In this document: piece after piece, positions 53,241 to 64,000 of the stretch
Position numbering within the stretch: the first letter of the stretch is position 1
How the letters are laid out: every line of letters starts with the position of its first letter
From: Pseudomonas oryzihabitans NBRC 102199
GTDB taxonomy: Bacteria > Pseudomonadota > Gammaproteobacteria > Pseudomonadales > Pseudomonadaceae
Assembly (NCBI RefSeq): GCF_000730625.1
Contig: NZ_BBIT01000005.1
Coordinates: 186,001 to 250,000 of the forward strand
Reading direction: 5' to 3'
Length of the DNA: 64,000 nt
The notes under the pieces: model-generated
What the model saw: the letters and a program-made list of their open reading frames with translations, nothing else
The model's database searches: none
What the model was told of the DNA's origin: nothing
Program-made: the position numbers and the translations under genes

Positions 53241-54349
53241 GCCAGGCTCCTCGGGGTGGTCGCGAAGCGAACCGGTGCGAAGGGTTCCACGTGGAACGTG
53301 GAACCCTCGTCGAACAGTCCGTTGACGATGGCTTCGGCGGTCGCCGGCGCGGTGGTGACGCCCAGGCCCTCGTGACCGACCGCCAGCCACAGACCGGGCT
53401 GATCGGGATGGGCGCCGATCAGCGGCAAGCCATCGGGACTGGCGGCGCGCTGGCCGGTCCAGCCGCGGATCAGCGAGGTATGGGTCAGACCGGGCAGGAA
53501 ATCCAGGGCGCGGCGCAGCAGCTGGCCGACCACCGCAGGTTCCACGGCCATGTCCGGACGCTCGAACTGGCGCGACGAGCCGATCAGCAACTGGCCGGTG
53601 GGGCGCGGCTGGACGTTGAAGGCCACCGAGGCACCACTGCTGGCATGGGCGCTGGCGCCGTAGCCGATCTCCACCAGCTGGTGGCGGACCTGCTCGGGAT
53701 AGCGGTCGGTGATCAGCAGATGGCCCTTCTTGGGCACCAGCGGCAGGTCCGGGCAGAGACTGGCGGCCTGCAGGCCGGCGGCGAGCACCACGGCGTCGGC
53801 GGTCAGCCACCGCCCGTCATCCAGGCGCACCCGTCTGCCTTCGACGGCGCTTACCCGGGCACGCTGGAATTCGATCAGCGGCGAGCGTTGTAGCAGCCAG
53901 GCGGCCACCACGGGTGCATAGAGCAGGCCGTCGCCGGGCACCTCCAGGCTACCAGCCAGGGCGGTCAAGGCCGGTTCCGCCGCGGCGGTCGCCGCAGCGT
54001 TCAGCGGCTGGTTGGCGACGCCCTGGGCGTCCAGACGCTGGCGCTTCGCCTCGATCAAATCCAGCTCGGCGGCATCGCGGGCCAGCCAGAGGGTGCCGCA
54101 GTTACGGTAGTCGGCGGCGGCTGGCAACTGGGGCACCAGCTCGCGCCAGAGCGCCAGGGAGCGTGCGCTCAGGGTCAATTCGACGGGGTCGTCGTCCATC
54201 ACCACCAGGTGGCCCATGCCGGCGGCGGAGGCGCCAGGCAGGCCAGCGTCCAGCACCCGCACGCGACAGCCGCGCGCGGCCAGGGCCGCGGCGCAACTGG
54301 CCCCGACAATGCCGGCGCCGACGACGAGGACGTCCGCCACCTGCTTCAC
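53234..54349 (-). CDS. lhpB: D-hydroxyproline dehydrogenase, catalytic FAD subunit
   Basis: The 371-residue DAO-type flavoprotein starts at GTG 54349 (overlapping the lhpA TGA), beginning [20 protein letters not shown]. It has [20 protein letters not shown] and a C-terminal [20 protein letters not shown] with [12 protein letters not shown], typical of D-amino-acid dehydrogenases. It oxidises cis-4-hydroxy-D-proline, made by LhpA, to the pyrroline used by LhpC. The 3' end contains a parS-like palindrome. Confidence 0.88.
   Translation of the reverse strand: MKQVADVLVVGAGIVGASCAAALAARGCRVRVLDAGLPGASAAGMGHLVVMDDDPVELTLSARSLALWRELVPQLPAAADYRNCGTLWLARDAAELDLIEAKRQRLDAQGVANQPLNAAATAAAEPALTALAGSLEVPGDGLLYAPVVAAWLLQRSPLIEFQRARVSAVEGRRVRLDDGRWLTADAVVLAAGLQAASLCPDLPLVPKKGHLLITDRYPEQVRHQLVEIGYGASAHASSGASVAFNVQPRPTGQLLIGSSRQFERPDMAVEPAVVGQLLRRALDFLPGLTHTSLIRGWTGQRAASPDGLPLIGAHPDQPGLWLAVGHEGLGVTTAPATAEAIVNGLFDEGSTFHVEPFAPVRFATTPRSLAC
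53284..53297. other. parS-like site inside lhpB
   Basis: GTTCCACGTGGAAC is a perfect 14-bp palindrome identical to the core of Pseudomonas parS (TGTTCCACGTGGAACA). It lies in the coding end of lhpB, so it is tolerated by the protein. The outermost bases are G and G instead of T and A. Many parS sites in bacteria lie inside genes near the origin. Confidence 0.6.
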
Positions 54350-55284
54350 CCCGGAATACCCCAGGCGAAGGGATCGTCCGCGGCCAGCAGCAGGGTGGCT
54401 TCGGCCATGACATGGGCGCGGCCGCGGATCACCGGCAGGATACGGCCTTCGTCGCCGGGCTGATAATGGGCTTCGAAACGGCTGCCGATGACGCTCGCCT
54501 GCTGCCAGACGGCGCCAGGGGCCAGGTCGCCATCGGCCGCGAGACAGGCCAGCTTGGCGCTGGTGCCGGTGCCGCAGGGCGAACGGTCGTAGGCACGGCC
54601 CGGGCAGAGCACATAGCTGCGACTGTCGGCGCCGTCCGGATCCTCGGCGAAGAGTTCGATGTGATCAATGTGCCCGCCCTGCTCGCCGGTGATGCCGGCG
54701 GCCTCCAGGGCGCCACGCAGGGCCAGGCTGAAGGTAAGCAGGCCGTCGAGATTGTCGGCGGCGATGCGCTGGCCGTGATCGGCACAGAGAAAGAACCAGT
54801 TGCCACCCCAGGCGATGTCGCCGGTGACCGGGCCATGGCCGGGAATCTCCACCCGGACGGCGTGGCGATAGCGATAGGCCGGAACGTTGCGCACGCTGAC
54901 GCTACCGTCGTCATGCAGGGTGGCGGTGACGTCGCCGACCGGGGTCTCGATCAGGTGATCGCCGGGGCCGATCCGGCCGAGATGGGCCAGGGAGACCACC
55001 AGGCCGATGGTGCCGTGACCACACATGCCCAGATAGCCGACCTCGTTGAAGAACACTACGCCAGCGCTGGCCGCAGGCGATACCGGCTCGCAGAGCAGCG
55101 CCCCGACCAGCACCTCGTTGCCACGCGGTTCGCGCATGCAGGCCTGGCGGAAGGCGTCGTGCTCGCCGGCCAGACGGCTGCGGCGTTCGGCCATGCTGCC
55201 GTGGCCGAGCTCGGGAAAACCATCCAGCACCAGGCGCGTGGGTTCACCGCCGGTGTGGGAGTCGATGACGCGGATGCGCTGCAT
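54346..55284 (-). CDS. lhpA: 4-hydroxyproline 2-epimerase
   Basis: This 312-residue member of the proline racemase family starts [20 protein letters not shown] at ATG 55284. Both catalytic Cys are present, in [15 protein letters not shown] (about residue 88) and [13 protein letters not shown] (about residue 236), as needed for two-base epimerisation. This distinguishes it from the Ser/Thr dehydratase subgroup. It turns trans-4-hydroxy-L-proline into cis-4-hydroxy-D-proline. It is the first gene of lhpA-B-F-E-R-C. Confidence 0.92.
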   Translation of the reverse strand: MQRIRVIDSHTGGEPTRLVLDGFPELGHGSMAERRSRLAGEHDAFRQACMREPRGNEVLVGALLCEPVSPAASAGVVFFNEVGYLGMCGHGTIGLVVSLAHLGRIGPGDHLIETPVGDVTATLHDDGSVSVRNVPAYRYRHAVRVEIPGHGPVTGDIAWGGNWFFLCADHGQRIAADNLDGLLTFSLALRGALEAAGITGEQGGHIDHIELFAEDPDGADSRSYVLCPGRAYDRSPCGTGTSAKLACLAADGDLAPGAVWQQASVIGSRFEAHYQPGDEGRILPVIRGRAHVMAEATLLLAADDPFAWGIPG

Positions 55285-55322
55285 GGCTGACCTCCGTGAG
55301 AGAGAGGCCAGTGTCGCGCAGA

Positions 55323-55363
55323 TCGGCACAAAAGGCTTGCAGGACGTCGGCTAGACAAAAGCC
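55323..55363 (-). promoter_or_regulatory. Candidate operator repeats upstream of lhpA
   Basis: TCGGC with ACAAAAG nearby occurs twice (ACAAAAG at 55328-55334 and 55355-55361, 27 bp apart), the second inside CGGCTAGACAAAAGCCG. Repeats of this type about 40-80 bases before the first gene fit an AraC-type activator. The match is only suggestive. Confidence 0.3.
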
Positions 55364-55390
55364 GATATCAGCACAATCAGGGCTAGATTT

Positions 55391-56296
55391 TCAGCTTGAG
55401 GGCCCCTGCTTTTCGAGATGCCGCCAGACCTGCTGTACCAGCCGCTTGCGCAACAGGGCACAGCGGTAGAGGCGGATCTCCAGGCCGACCTGCCAGGCGG
55501 CATCGCCGCAGATGGCCAGTTCGCCGCGGGCCAGCTCCGCGGCCACCGACAGCTGCGGCACCCAGGCCACACCCAGGCCCTGCAGCGCCATGGTCTTGAG
55601 ACTGTCGGCCATGGCGGTTTCATAGAGGGTCACGGCGCGCAACTTGCGCTGGCGCAGCAGGAGATTCACCGAGCGACCGAGGAAGGCGCCGGCGCTGTAA
55701 GCCAGCAGCGGCACACTGCTTTGCCCGTCGAGCTGGAACAGGGGTCGTCCTTCGCTATCGGTGGCGCAGACCGGCAGCATGGCGGTGTGCGCCAGGTGCA
55801 GCGAGGGAAAGAGCTCCGGATCCATCTGCAGGGCGGCATCGGGATCGTGGAAGGCCAGCATCAGGTCGCAGGCACCGTCGCGCAGGGCGTGGATGGCATC
55901 ACCGACGTTGGTGGCCACCAGGCGGCTGGCCAGGGCCAGGCCCTGGCCGCGCAGGCCGGCGATCCACTGCGGAAAGAAGCCCAATGCCAAGGAGTGCGCG
56001 GCGGCGAATTGCAGCACCTCGCCCTGCCCGCCTTCCAGGTGGTGCAGGTGGCGCACCGTCTCGCCCAGCTGCTCCACCACGCTGCGCGCCGTGACCAGGA
56101 ACAATTGCCCGGCCTCGGTGAGGCTGACCGGGGTGTGGGATCTGTCCACCAGGGTCAGGCCGACGCTTTCCTCCAGGGCGCGGATGCGCCGGCTGAAGGC
56201 GGGCTGGGTGACGAAACGCTTTTCGGCGGCCTGGGAAAAACTGTAGGTGGCCGCCAGGGCCACGAAGTCTTCCAGCCATTTGAATTCGATGTTCAT
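55391..56296 (-). CDS. LysR family transcriptional regulator, divergent from aspA
   Basis: The 301-residue regulator starts MNIEFKWLEDFVALAATYSF at ATG 56296; an ATG three codons upstream is also possible. The HTH is at about residues 9-65 (FSQAAEKRFVTQPAFSRRIR). The ligand domain covers about 90-295. Its position divergent from aspA suggests control of aspartate or ammonia metabolism. The same order (LysR, aspA) occurs near purEK in P. aeruginosa, from memory. Confidence 0.88.
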   Translation of the reverse strand: MNIEFKWLEDFVALAATYSFSQAAEKRFVTQPAFSRRIRALEESVGLTLVDRSHTPVSLTEAGQLFLVTARSVVEQLGETVRHLHHLEGGQGEVLQFAAAHSLALGFFPQWIAGLRGQGLALASRLVATNVGDAIHALRDGACDLMLAFHDPDAALQMDPELFPSLHLAHTAMLPVCATDSEGRPLFQLDGQSSVPLLAYSAGAFLGRSVNLLLRQRKLRAVTLYETAMADSLKTMALQGLGVAWVPQLSVAAELARGELAICGDAAWQVGLEIRLYRCALLRKRLVQQVWRHLEKQGPSS

Positions 56297-56340
56297 GGCA
56301 CCCATACGTCATCTGATCTCGTGAGGTCACAACCCGAGTT

Positions 56341-56375
56341 ATGCCGATCCGGCATGAGGCTTGGCGGATCGGCAT
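56341..56375. promoter_or_regulatory. Inverted repeat operator in the LysR-aspA gap
   Basis: ATGCCGATCCG (56341-56351) and CGGATCGGCAT (56365-56375) are perfect 11-bp complements separated by 13 bases. A half copy (GAGATCGGC, about 56381-56389) follows. This arrangement fits a LysR-type recognition and activation site controlling aspA and perhaps the regulator. Confidence 0.6.
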
Positions 56376-56450
56376 TGGCCGAGATCGGCTGGCAAGCCTA
56401 GATTCTAGGGCATCGCGGCGCCCGCCGCTCGATTGAAGCCCAACGCTATC

Positions 56451-57884
<1,434 letters not shown>

Positions 57885-57983
57885 GTCCCACACGCCAGAC
57901 CTGAGCGGTAACCGACGGCAACTCCCCGCGGGCGCGGTATCCTTCTTGCTTGGAAGGCTGCCACCGCCCCGGGGAGTTTTCGC

Positions 57984-58985
57984 ATGCGTCAGTCCGGTCT
58001 GATCAATCTCAACCTGGTGTCCCTGGTCCTCCAGCAACTGGCGGCCGACACGCCCGCCCGGGCGGCGCCCCTGCTGGCCGGCAGCGGCCTGCGGCTGGAC
58101 GATCTCGAACAGCCCCATCGGCTCATCACCCTGGCCCAGGAACAGCGGGTCATCGCCAACGCCCTGCCGATGGCACCGCCCGAACTGGGGCTGCTCCTGG
58201 GCTGGCGGCTGCGCGTCTCCGGCTACGGCCTGCTCGGCTATGCCCTGCTCAGCGCCCCGACCCTGGGCGCCGCGCTGCAGGCGGCCCTGGCCCACCAAAG
58301 CCTGCTGGGCGCCTATTTCACCCTGCGCCTGGAGCGCCACGGCGAATTGGCCTGGCTCAGGGCCGACGACCATCCCTTCGCGCCGGAGCTGGAGCGCTGC
58401 AACGCCGAGTGCTGTCTGGCGTCGCTGCTGGCGATCTGCTGCGACCTCCTGGGTACGTCCCTGCCGCTGGTGCAGGTGGCCTTTCGGCACGCCGAGCCGG
58501 TCTATCGCGCGCGCTATGGCGACTGCTTCGGCGCCACGCCCCTGGCCTTCGCCGCCGCCTTCAACGGCCTGGCCTTTCCCGCTGCCTGGCTTGATCGCGG
58601 GCTGCCACTGGCCGATCCGGTGACCCATCGCGACGCCCTGGAGCAGTGCGGGCGTCTCGCCCCCGAACAGGATCGCCAGCGCGCCCTGCTCGCCCGCATC
58701 CGCACCCTGCTGGGTGCGGACCTTGCGGCCCCGCCCTCCTTCGCGGCCCTGGCCGGCCACCTCGGCATGGCGCCGCGCAGCCTGCGTCGCCACCTGCAGG
58801 CCGGCGGCAGCGGCTATCAGCAATTGCTGGACGAGTTGCGTTTCGCGCGGGCGCGCGACCTGCTGGCCCAGGAGCGGCTGCCCATCTATCGCATCGCCGA
58901 GGCGATGGGTTTCAGCGAGACGGCCAGCTTCCGCCATGCCTTCCGCCGCTGGAGCGGCCAGTCGCCGCGGGGTTATCGACTCTAG
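57984..58985 (+). CDS. AraC family regulator (OruR/arabinose-binding-like N-domain)
   Basis: The 333-residue protein starts MRQSGLINLNLVSLVLQQLA at ATG 57984, with GGGGAG (57971-57976) upstream. The N-terminal domain (about residues 15-200) is of the AraC_binding_2/OruR type. The C-terminal HTH is at about residues 235-330 (FAALAGHLGMAPRSLRRHLQ, IAEAMGFSETASFRHAFRRW). It lies directly upstream of the cupin and polyamine genes on the same strand, so it may regulate them. The effector is unknown. Confidence 0.83.
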   Translation: MRQSGLINLNLVSLVLQQLAADTPARAAPLLAGSGLRLDDLEQPHRLITLAQEQRVIANALPMAPPELGLLLGWRLRVSGYGLLGYALLSAPTLGAALQAALAHQSLLGAYFTLRLERHGELAWLRADDHPFAPELERCNAECCLASLLAICCDLLGTSLPLVQVAFRHAEPVYRARYGDCFGATPLAFAAAFNGLAFPAAWLDRGLPLADPVTHRDALEQCGRLAPEQDRQRALLARIRTLLGADLAAPPSFAALAGHLGMAPRSLRRHLQAGGSGYQQLLDELRFARARDLLAQERLPIYRIAEAMGFSETASFRHAFRRWSGQSPRGYRL

Positions 58986-59031
58986 CGGCCGGCGTATGCT
59001 GAGCGCTTCCCGTCCCCATGGAGGATTCCCC

Positions 59032-59391
59032 ATGCCCTCGCTGACCCTGCTCGCGGACCGCGGCCAACCCACCGATCAATACCGCCTGCCGGCGGAAAAG
59101 CGCCTGGCAGGCGATCCGCTACAGAGCCTCTGGCTCGACTACGAGGATGGCAGCGGCGTGTTCGCCGTCGGCCATTGGCACAGCGAGGTGGGCAAGTGGC
59201 GGGTGAATTACACCGAAGAGGAGTACTGCCAGATCCTCGAAGGGGTGAGTCTGGTCACCGATGACCAGGGCCACGCCACCCGTCTCGGGCCCGGCAGCAG
59301 CTTTGTCGTGCCGCGCGGCTTCCAGGGCACCTGGGAGGTGCTGGAGCCGACCCTGAAGCGCTTCGTGGTCTACGAAGCCAAGGGCGGCTGA
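59032..59391 (+). CDS. Cupin domain protein (DUF861-like)
   Basis: The 119-residue protein starts MPSLTLLADRGQPTDQYRLP at ATG 59032, behind GGAGG within 10 bases. A single cupin domain contains YTEEEYCQILEGVSLVTDDQ and GPGSSFVVPRGFQGTWEV. The glutamates in the EEEYCQILEG motif fit the DUF861 cupin subgroup, with metal ligands partly replaced. It lies between the AraC regulator and the acetylpolyamine deacetylase gene. Function unknown; it may bind a small amine or sugar ligand. Confidence 0.78.
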   Translation: MPSLTLLADRGQPTDQYRLPAEKRLAGDPLQSLWLDYEDGSGVFAVGHWHSEVGKWRVNYTEEEYCQILEGVSLVTDDQGHATRLGPGSSFVVPRGFQGTWEVLEPTLKRFVVYEAKGG

Positions 59392-59505
59392 TGGCCGCCG
59401 CCGGGCGCAATCTGGCCGGATCTATCCCCTTTTGGCCGCAGCGCCTCTCGTCGCGGGCCGCCGGGCTGGCAAGAATCTGGAGAGAGCCCGCCGCCCGGAG
59501 TCGCC

Positions 59506-60537
<1,032 letters not shown>

Positions 60538-60560
60538 TCCCTATCGCGAGGAATCCGACC

Positions 60561-61661
60561 ATGCACAGCCTCCTGCGTCCGCTCACCGCCCTGCTCGGTG
60601 GCGCCCTGCTCGCCACCGCCGTCCAGGCCGCCGATCCCGGCGAACTGCGGGTCTACAACTGGGCCGACTACATCCTGCCCGAGACGCCCAAGGATTTCGC
60701 CAAGCAGACCGGCATCCGCGTCACCTGGGATACCTTCGACAGCAACGAGTCGCTGGAGGCCAAGCTGCTCACCGGCCGCTCCGGCTATGACCTGGTGATT
60801 CCCTCCAACCAGTTCCTGGAAACCCAGATCAAGGCCGGCGTATTCCAGAAGCTGGACAAGAGCAAGCTGCCCAACTGGCGGAATCTCGATCCCGAGCTGC
60901 TCAAGCTGCTGGAGGTCAACGACCCGGGCAACCAGTACGGCGTGCCCTACATGTACGGCACCATCCTCATCGGCTTCAACCCGGCCAAGGTCAAGGCGGC
61001 GCTGGGGGCGGACGCACCGGTGGACAGCTGGGACCTGGTGTTCAAGCCGGAGAACATGGCCAAGCTCAAGAGTTGCGGCGTGGCCATGCTGGACTCGCCC
61101 TCGGACATCCTGCCGGTGGTGCTGCACTACCTGGGCCTGGATCCCAATAGCGCCAACGCCAAGGACTACGAAAAGGCCACGGCGCTGATGCTGAAGATCC
61201 GCCCCTACATGGCCTACTTCAATTCCACCAAGTACATGACCGACATCGCCAACGGCGACATCTGCGTGGCGGTGGGCTATTCGGGCAGCTTCTACCAGTT
61301 CGGCAATCGCGCCAAGGAAGCCGGCAACGGCGTGGTGGTGGACTGGCGTCTGCCACGCGAGGGCGCGCCCATCTGGTTCGACACCTGGGCCATTCCGGCC
61401 AGTGCTGCCAATGTCGACCAGGCCCATGCCTTCATCAACTACCTGCTCGAGCCCAAGGTGATCGCCGGGATCAGCGACTACCTCGGCTACCCCAACGCCA
61501 ACAAGCCGGGCATGCCGCTGGTGACCGCCGCCATCCGCGACAACCACGACCTGGTGCCCACCCCGGAGATGCTCAAGAAGCTCTATGTGGTGCAGCCGCT
61601 GCCGCAGCCCATCGAGCGGGTCCGCACCCGTGCCTGGAGTCGCATCAAGGCCGGTAATTGA
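60561..61661 (+). CDS. Periplasmic polyamine-binding protein (PotF/SpuD family)
   Basis: The 366-residue protein has a signal peptide (about residues 1-22, AVQAAD). The mature part is of PotF/SpuDE type: LRVYNWADYILPETPKDFAK, YDLVIPSNQFLETQIKAGVF, NQYGVPYMYGTILIGFN and ICVAVGYSGSFYQFGNRAKE. The conserved Trp and acidic residues bind polyamines. It lies 23 bases after the deacetylase gene, so the pair is an operon. No ABC permease or ATPase follows, so it would need a transporter encoded elsewhere, or act as a sensor. Confidence 0.9.
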   Translation: MHSLLRPLTALLGGALLATAVQAADPGELRVYNWADYILPETPKDFAKQTGIRVTWDTFDSNESLEAKLLTGRSGYDLVIPSNQFLETQIKAGVFQKLDKSKLPNWRNLDPELLKLLEVNDPGNQYGVPYMYGTILIGFNPAKVKAALGADAPVDSWDLVFKPENMAKLKSCGVAMLDSPSDILPVVLHYLGLDPNSANAKDYEKATALMLKIRPYMAYFNSTKYMTDIANGDICVAVGYSGSFYQFGNRAKEAGNGVVVDWRLPREGAPIWFDTWAIPASAANVDQAHAFINYLLEPKVIAGISDYLGYPNANKPGMPLVTAAIRDNHDLVPTPEMLKKLYVVQPLPQPIERVRTRAWSRIKAGN

Positions 61662-61683
61662 AGGTCGAATCCTCCACGATCAT

Positions 61684-61712
61684 CCGAATGGTAGCCAATG
61701 GCTACCATTCGG
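61684..61712 (+). terminator. Hairpin after the polyamine-binding protein gene
   Basis: Perfect 13-bp arms CCGAATGGTAGCC and GGCTACCATTCGG have an AAT loop, 22 bases after the stop. The following sequence is not T-rich. Confidence 0.65.
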
Positions 61713-61805
61713 CAGTTACATCCCCGCGTCCGGGAACCCTCTATCGCGCTAAGGGACTTATTGTGCTGAAGTGACCCATTGGATTTACCTGCCAGGTACG
61801 GCGTC

Positions 61806-63011
61806 ATGTCCCTCAGTCTCGCCCTCACCCGAGCGCTGGCTCGGCCTTTCTGGGCCCTGCGCTTCGAACCGGTATTGGAACGGCATTACCAGCACGACAT
61901 CGCCCGTTCGCGCCGGCGGCACCTGCGCATCAGCCTGACCGTGGCCATCCTCGCCTACGCCAGCTTCTCGATCTGGGACTGGATCCTGATGACCGATGCC
62001 TTCTGGCTCATCAGCCTGCTCAGCGCGCTGGTGGTGATCGGCGGCGGGCTGGTCTTGCTGGCGCTCGGGTTGATACCCGCCGAACATCCCGCGCGCGAGT
62101 GGCTGGGTATCCTGCCCTGCCTGCTGGCCTATGCGCCGCCGCTGCTCGACGTCGAGGCCACCGATGCCGCGCATCGCGCCCTCTGGCTGGCGACCATGCC
62201 GCTGATGACGCTCTTCACCAACAGCTGCATCGCGCCACCCCTGCGCCAGGCCGCGGTCCACACCCTGATCGCCCTGCTGGCCATCGGTCTGGCCACCCAG
62301 ATGCATACCCTGCCGGCCCTGGAGGCGTCGCTGGTCATGACCCTGGCGTTCGCCACCGCGAGCTTTACCCTGCTCAACAACTTCTGGATGGAGCGCGCCC
62401 GCCGTCAGGGCTATCTGCTGATCCTGCGCGACCGCTTGCGCAACGAAGAGCTGACCGCTTCCAACCGCTTCCTGGCGCAGCAATCCGCCACCGATCCCCT
62501 GACCGGCGTGGCCAATCGCCGGGCGCTGATGCAGGCCCTGGCCACCGCCCTGGCCCATCCCCCGCCCCGGCCGCTACTCCTGCTGATGATCGACGTCGAT
62601 CACTTCAAGGCCTTCAATGACCGCTATGGGCATCCGGCGGGCGATCGCTGCCTGCAACAGGTCGCCAGCGCCCTGGCCGCCGAATTGCGCGCCGGCGATT
62701 GCCTGGCCCGCTACGGCGGCGAGGAATTCGCCATCCTCTGCACGCCGTCGCGCGAAGAGGATGCCGCCAAGCTGGCGCAGCGCCTGCTCGACGCGGTACG
62801 GCGCCTGGAGATCCCCCACCTCGGGCCCCAGGCCGGTCCGCGGGTGACCGTGAGCATTGGCGGCGCCTGTGCGCGGCCGGATCACGACTCTGCCGAGAGC
62901 TTTATCGAAGCCGCCGATCGCCAGCTCTACTGGGCCAAGCAAGCCGGGCGCGACCGCGCCATCCTCGAGGACTGCGATCGCTGCCACCCAGCGATGGAAG
63001 AATCCCTCTAG
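61806..63011 (+). CDS. Membrane diguanylate cyclase (GGDEF)
   Basis: The 401-residue protein starts MSLSLALTRALARPFWALRF at ATG 61806. It has about five or six hydrophobic spans between residues 40 and 205, then a linker helix. The GGDEF domain runs from about residue 233 (TDPLTGVANRRALMQALATA). The active site is ARYGGEEFAIL, with RAGD as an I-site five residues upstream. It should make c-di-GMP in response to a membrane or envelope signal. Its TAG and the stop of the convergent HTH gene share the bases CTAG at 63008-63011. Confidence 0.88.
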   Translation: MSLSLALTRALARPFWALRFEPVLERHYQHDIARSRRRHLRISLTVAILAYASFSIWDWILMTDAFWLISLLSALVVIGGGLVLLALGLIPAEHPAREWLGILPCLLAYAPPLLDVEATDAAHRALWLATMPLMTLFTNSCIAPPLRQAAVHTLIALLAIGLATQMHTLPALEASLVMTLAFATASFTLLNNFWMERARRQGYLLILRDRLRNEELTASNRFLAQQSATDPLTGVANRRALMQALATALAHPPPRPLLLLMIDVDHFKAFNDRYGHPAGDRCLQQVASALAAELRAGDCLARYGGEEFAILCTPSREEDAAKLAQRLLDAVRRLEIPHLGPQAGPRVTVSIGGACARPDHDSAESFIEAADRQLYWAKQAGRDRAILEDCDRCHPAMEESL

Positions 63012-63796
63012 CCCAGGCGATAGACCCGATCGATCAGGACCATGCTGGCCAGGCGCTGGCGCAGATCGTCGTCCAGGCTGGGATCCTGCCAGTCGTAGAG
63101 GCCGATGCGGGCATAGGCCCGACCCCGTGGCGGCCGGGTGCCCAGGTACTCCCAGACCACCCGGGTGCAGGCCGGCTCGCGCCGGTCGGAGGCGCTGACG
63201 CCCAGCTTGAGTCCGTTGAGGCGATCGATGCGGTTGCGCGCGCTGGGCAGCAGCACCGTCTGCGACAGCTCGTTGCCGGTGAGGGATTCGTAGTCGGTAA
63301 AGAACAGCCGGCTTTCCAGGCTCATGGCCAGGCCCAGGTAGCGAAAGCGTGCCTGGCTGGTGGTCTCGCCGCGGCGACGCAGGCGCTCGAAGCGCACGTA
63401 GCGGAAGACGCCCGCTTCCGCGAACAGCCAGACCAGTCCGCAGAGCACCACGCCCGGCGTCGACAGCGACGGATAGTATTCGTGGTAGTAGCCCTGGTAG
63501 CGCGCCAGGCCTTCCTGACGCTCGCCGAACAGGGCCAGGGCCTGCCCGGCCCACCCCGTTTCCTGGCCGACCGGCGCGCCCAGGCGCGCCGCGAACTGCC
63601 GCTGTGGCAGCTGCAGATCGCCCACCGGCAGGCCGAAGAATTCCGCCAGCCGCTGCAGGTTGTAGGGCGACGGACGGCTCTGCCCGTTGAGGTAGCGATT
63701 GAACTGGGCGCGGTTGATGCCGACGGCGCGACAGACGGCGGCAATCGAGCGGTGGCGCTGGCAGAGCAGCTGCAAATTGGCGGAAAAGTCGCTCAT
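63008..63796 (-). CDS. HTH (XRE-like) transcriptional regulator
   Basis: The 262-residue protein starts MSDFSANLQLLCQRHRSIAA at ATG 63796; a longer in-frame start at 63973 is less protein-like. The N-terminal HTH covers about residues 15-60 (VCRAVGINRAQFNRYLNGQS, NLQRLAEFFGLPVGDL). The remainder (about 70-262) has no domain I recognise and may bind a ligand or partner. It is convergent with the diguanylate cyclase gene with no gap. The 204 bases upstream to the window end show no gene or clear promoter. Confidence 0.8.
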   Translation of the reverse strand: MSDFSANLQLLCQRHRSIAAVCRAVGINRAQFNRYLNGQSRPSPYNLQRLAEFFGLPVGDLQLPQRQFAARLGAPVGQETGWAGQALALFGERQEGLARYQGYYHEYYPSLSTPGVVLCGLVWLFAEAGVFRYVRFERLRRRGETTSQARFRYLGLAMSLESRLFFTDYESLTGNELSQTVLLPSARNRIDRLNGLKLGVSASDRREPACTRVVWEYLGTRPPRGRAYARIGLYDWQDPSLDDDLRQRLASMVLIDRVYRLG

Positions 63797-64000
63797 GAGT
63801 CCGGCCCGAGCTTGACAGACGGCCAGAAAACTAGCATCAAGTCGCGCCATTTTGAAGCGAGGCGCGGAATTGTTCACGCCGGTGGGATAGCCGAATCTAG
63901 GCGCCCGGTCCGACCTACTGCCCGTTCCACCCGGACCGACCCGTCCCAGCGCCTGTTGCCGTCGTCTCCCCACGACGGGAGCAGACCCGGGCGGGATATT

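Overview
The window looks like a chromosome segment of a high-GC Pseudomonas. Most genes match well-known Pseudomonas neighbourhoods: engB-dsbA-dgcH-ampDh2, gbdR with cbcXWV, glyA-soxBDAG-purU, crc/pyrE, coaBC-dut-algC-argB, radC, purEK, and a LysR gene divergent from aspA. Comparisons with P. aeruginosa gene order are from memory and were not searched. A member of the P. oryzihabitans/psychrotolerans group is possible, but the sequence alone does not prove it.

Layout. (a) 1-5340: one end of an integrating conjugative element (ICE). It holds a mating-pair-formation module (TIGR03757/03756/03755 families, a small membrane protein, TraG_N) and a short TraI_2/MobH-like protein with unusual active-site positions. 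(b) 5341-7905: a scar zone with a broken GlxA/AraC-type regulator, an unknown remnant, a complete two-gene toxin-antitoxin module (HTH antitoxin, PIN toxin) behind a clear promoter with repeated operators, and an AraC C-terminal fragment. (c) 7869-14914: a P-loop kinase, a YdgA protein, a cluster of three DUF2388 paralogues with a DUF4105 protein, a DUF1127 protein, and argC. (d) 14946-19348: an AlgU-type promoter and small RNA in the Spot 42/ErsA position, engB, dsbA, a diguanylate cyclase and an AmpDh2-like amidase. (e) 19364-33058: choline, glycine betaine and sarcosine catabolism. GbdR, two tandem CbcX-type binding proteins, CbcW, CbcV, PurU, SoxGADB and GlyA import quaternary amines and convert sarcosine to glycine, serine and one-carbon units. 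(f) 33274-35142: a soluble PAS chemoreceptor and a universal stress protein behind a perfect ANR/FNR box. (g) 35201-45121: crc, pyrE, a DUF4124 protein, a GntR regulator with a DUF1989 protein, argB, algC, dut, coaBC and radC. (h) 45122-49694: a small AT-rich insert with a gene split by an amber codon, a uracil-DNA-glycosylase-like protein, a glutaredoxin-like protein, DUF3299, a GlsB-type membrane protein, purK and purE. (i) 50067-55284: a tightly overlapping hydroxyproline operon (lhpA-B-F-E, an AraC regulator, lhpC). (j) 55391-63796: LysR/aspA, an AraC regulator, a cupin, an acetylpolyamine deacetylase with a polyamine-binding protein, a membrane diguanylate cyclase and an HTH regulator.

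The overall theme is nitrogen and carbon scavenging (betaines, hydroxyproline, aspartate, acetylpolyamines) beside housekeeping genes. I did not find a large undescribed system. The best leads are the sRNA at the engB locus with a rearranged neighbourhood, the toxin-antitoxin promoter architecture, the triple DUF2388-DUF4105 cluster with a shared C-terminal tail, the His-to-Gln TraI_2-like protein, two parS-like palindromes, and several short perfect operators (ANR box, crc-pyrE palindrome, GntR and LysR inverted repeats, TGTCGC repeats by gbdR).
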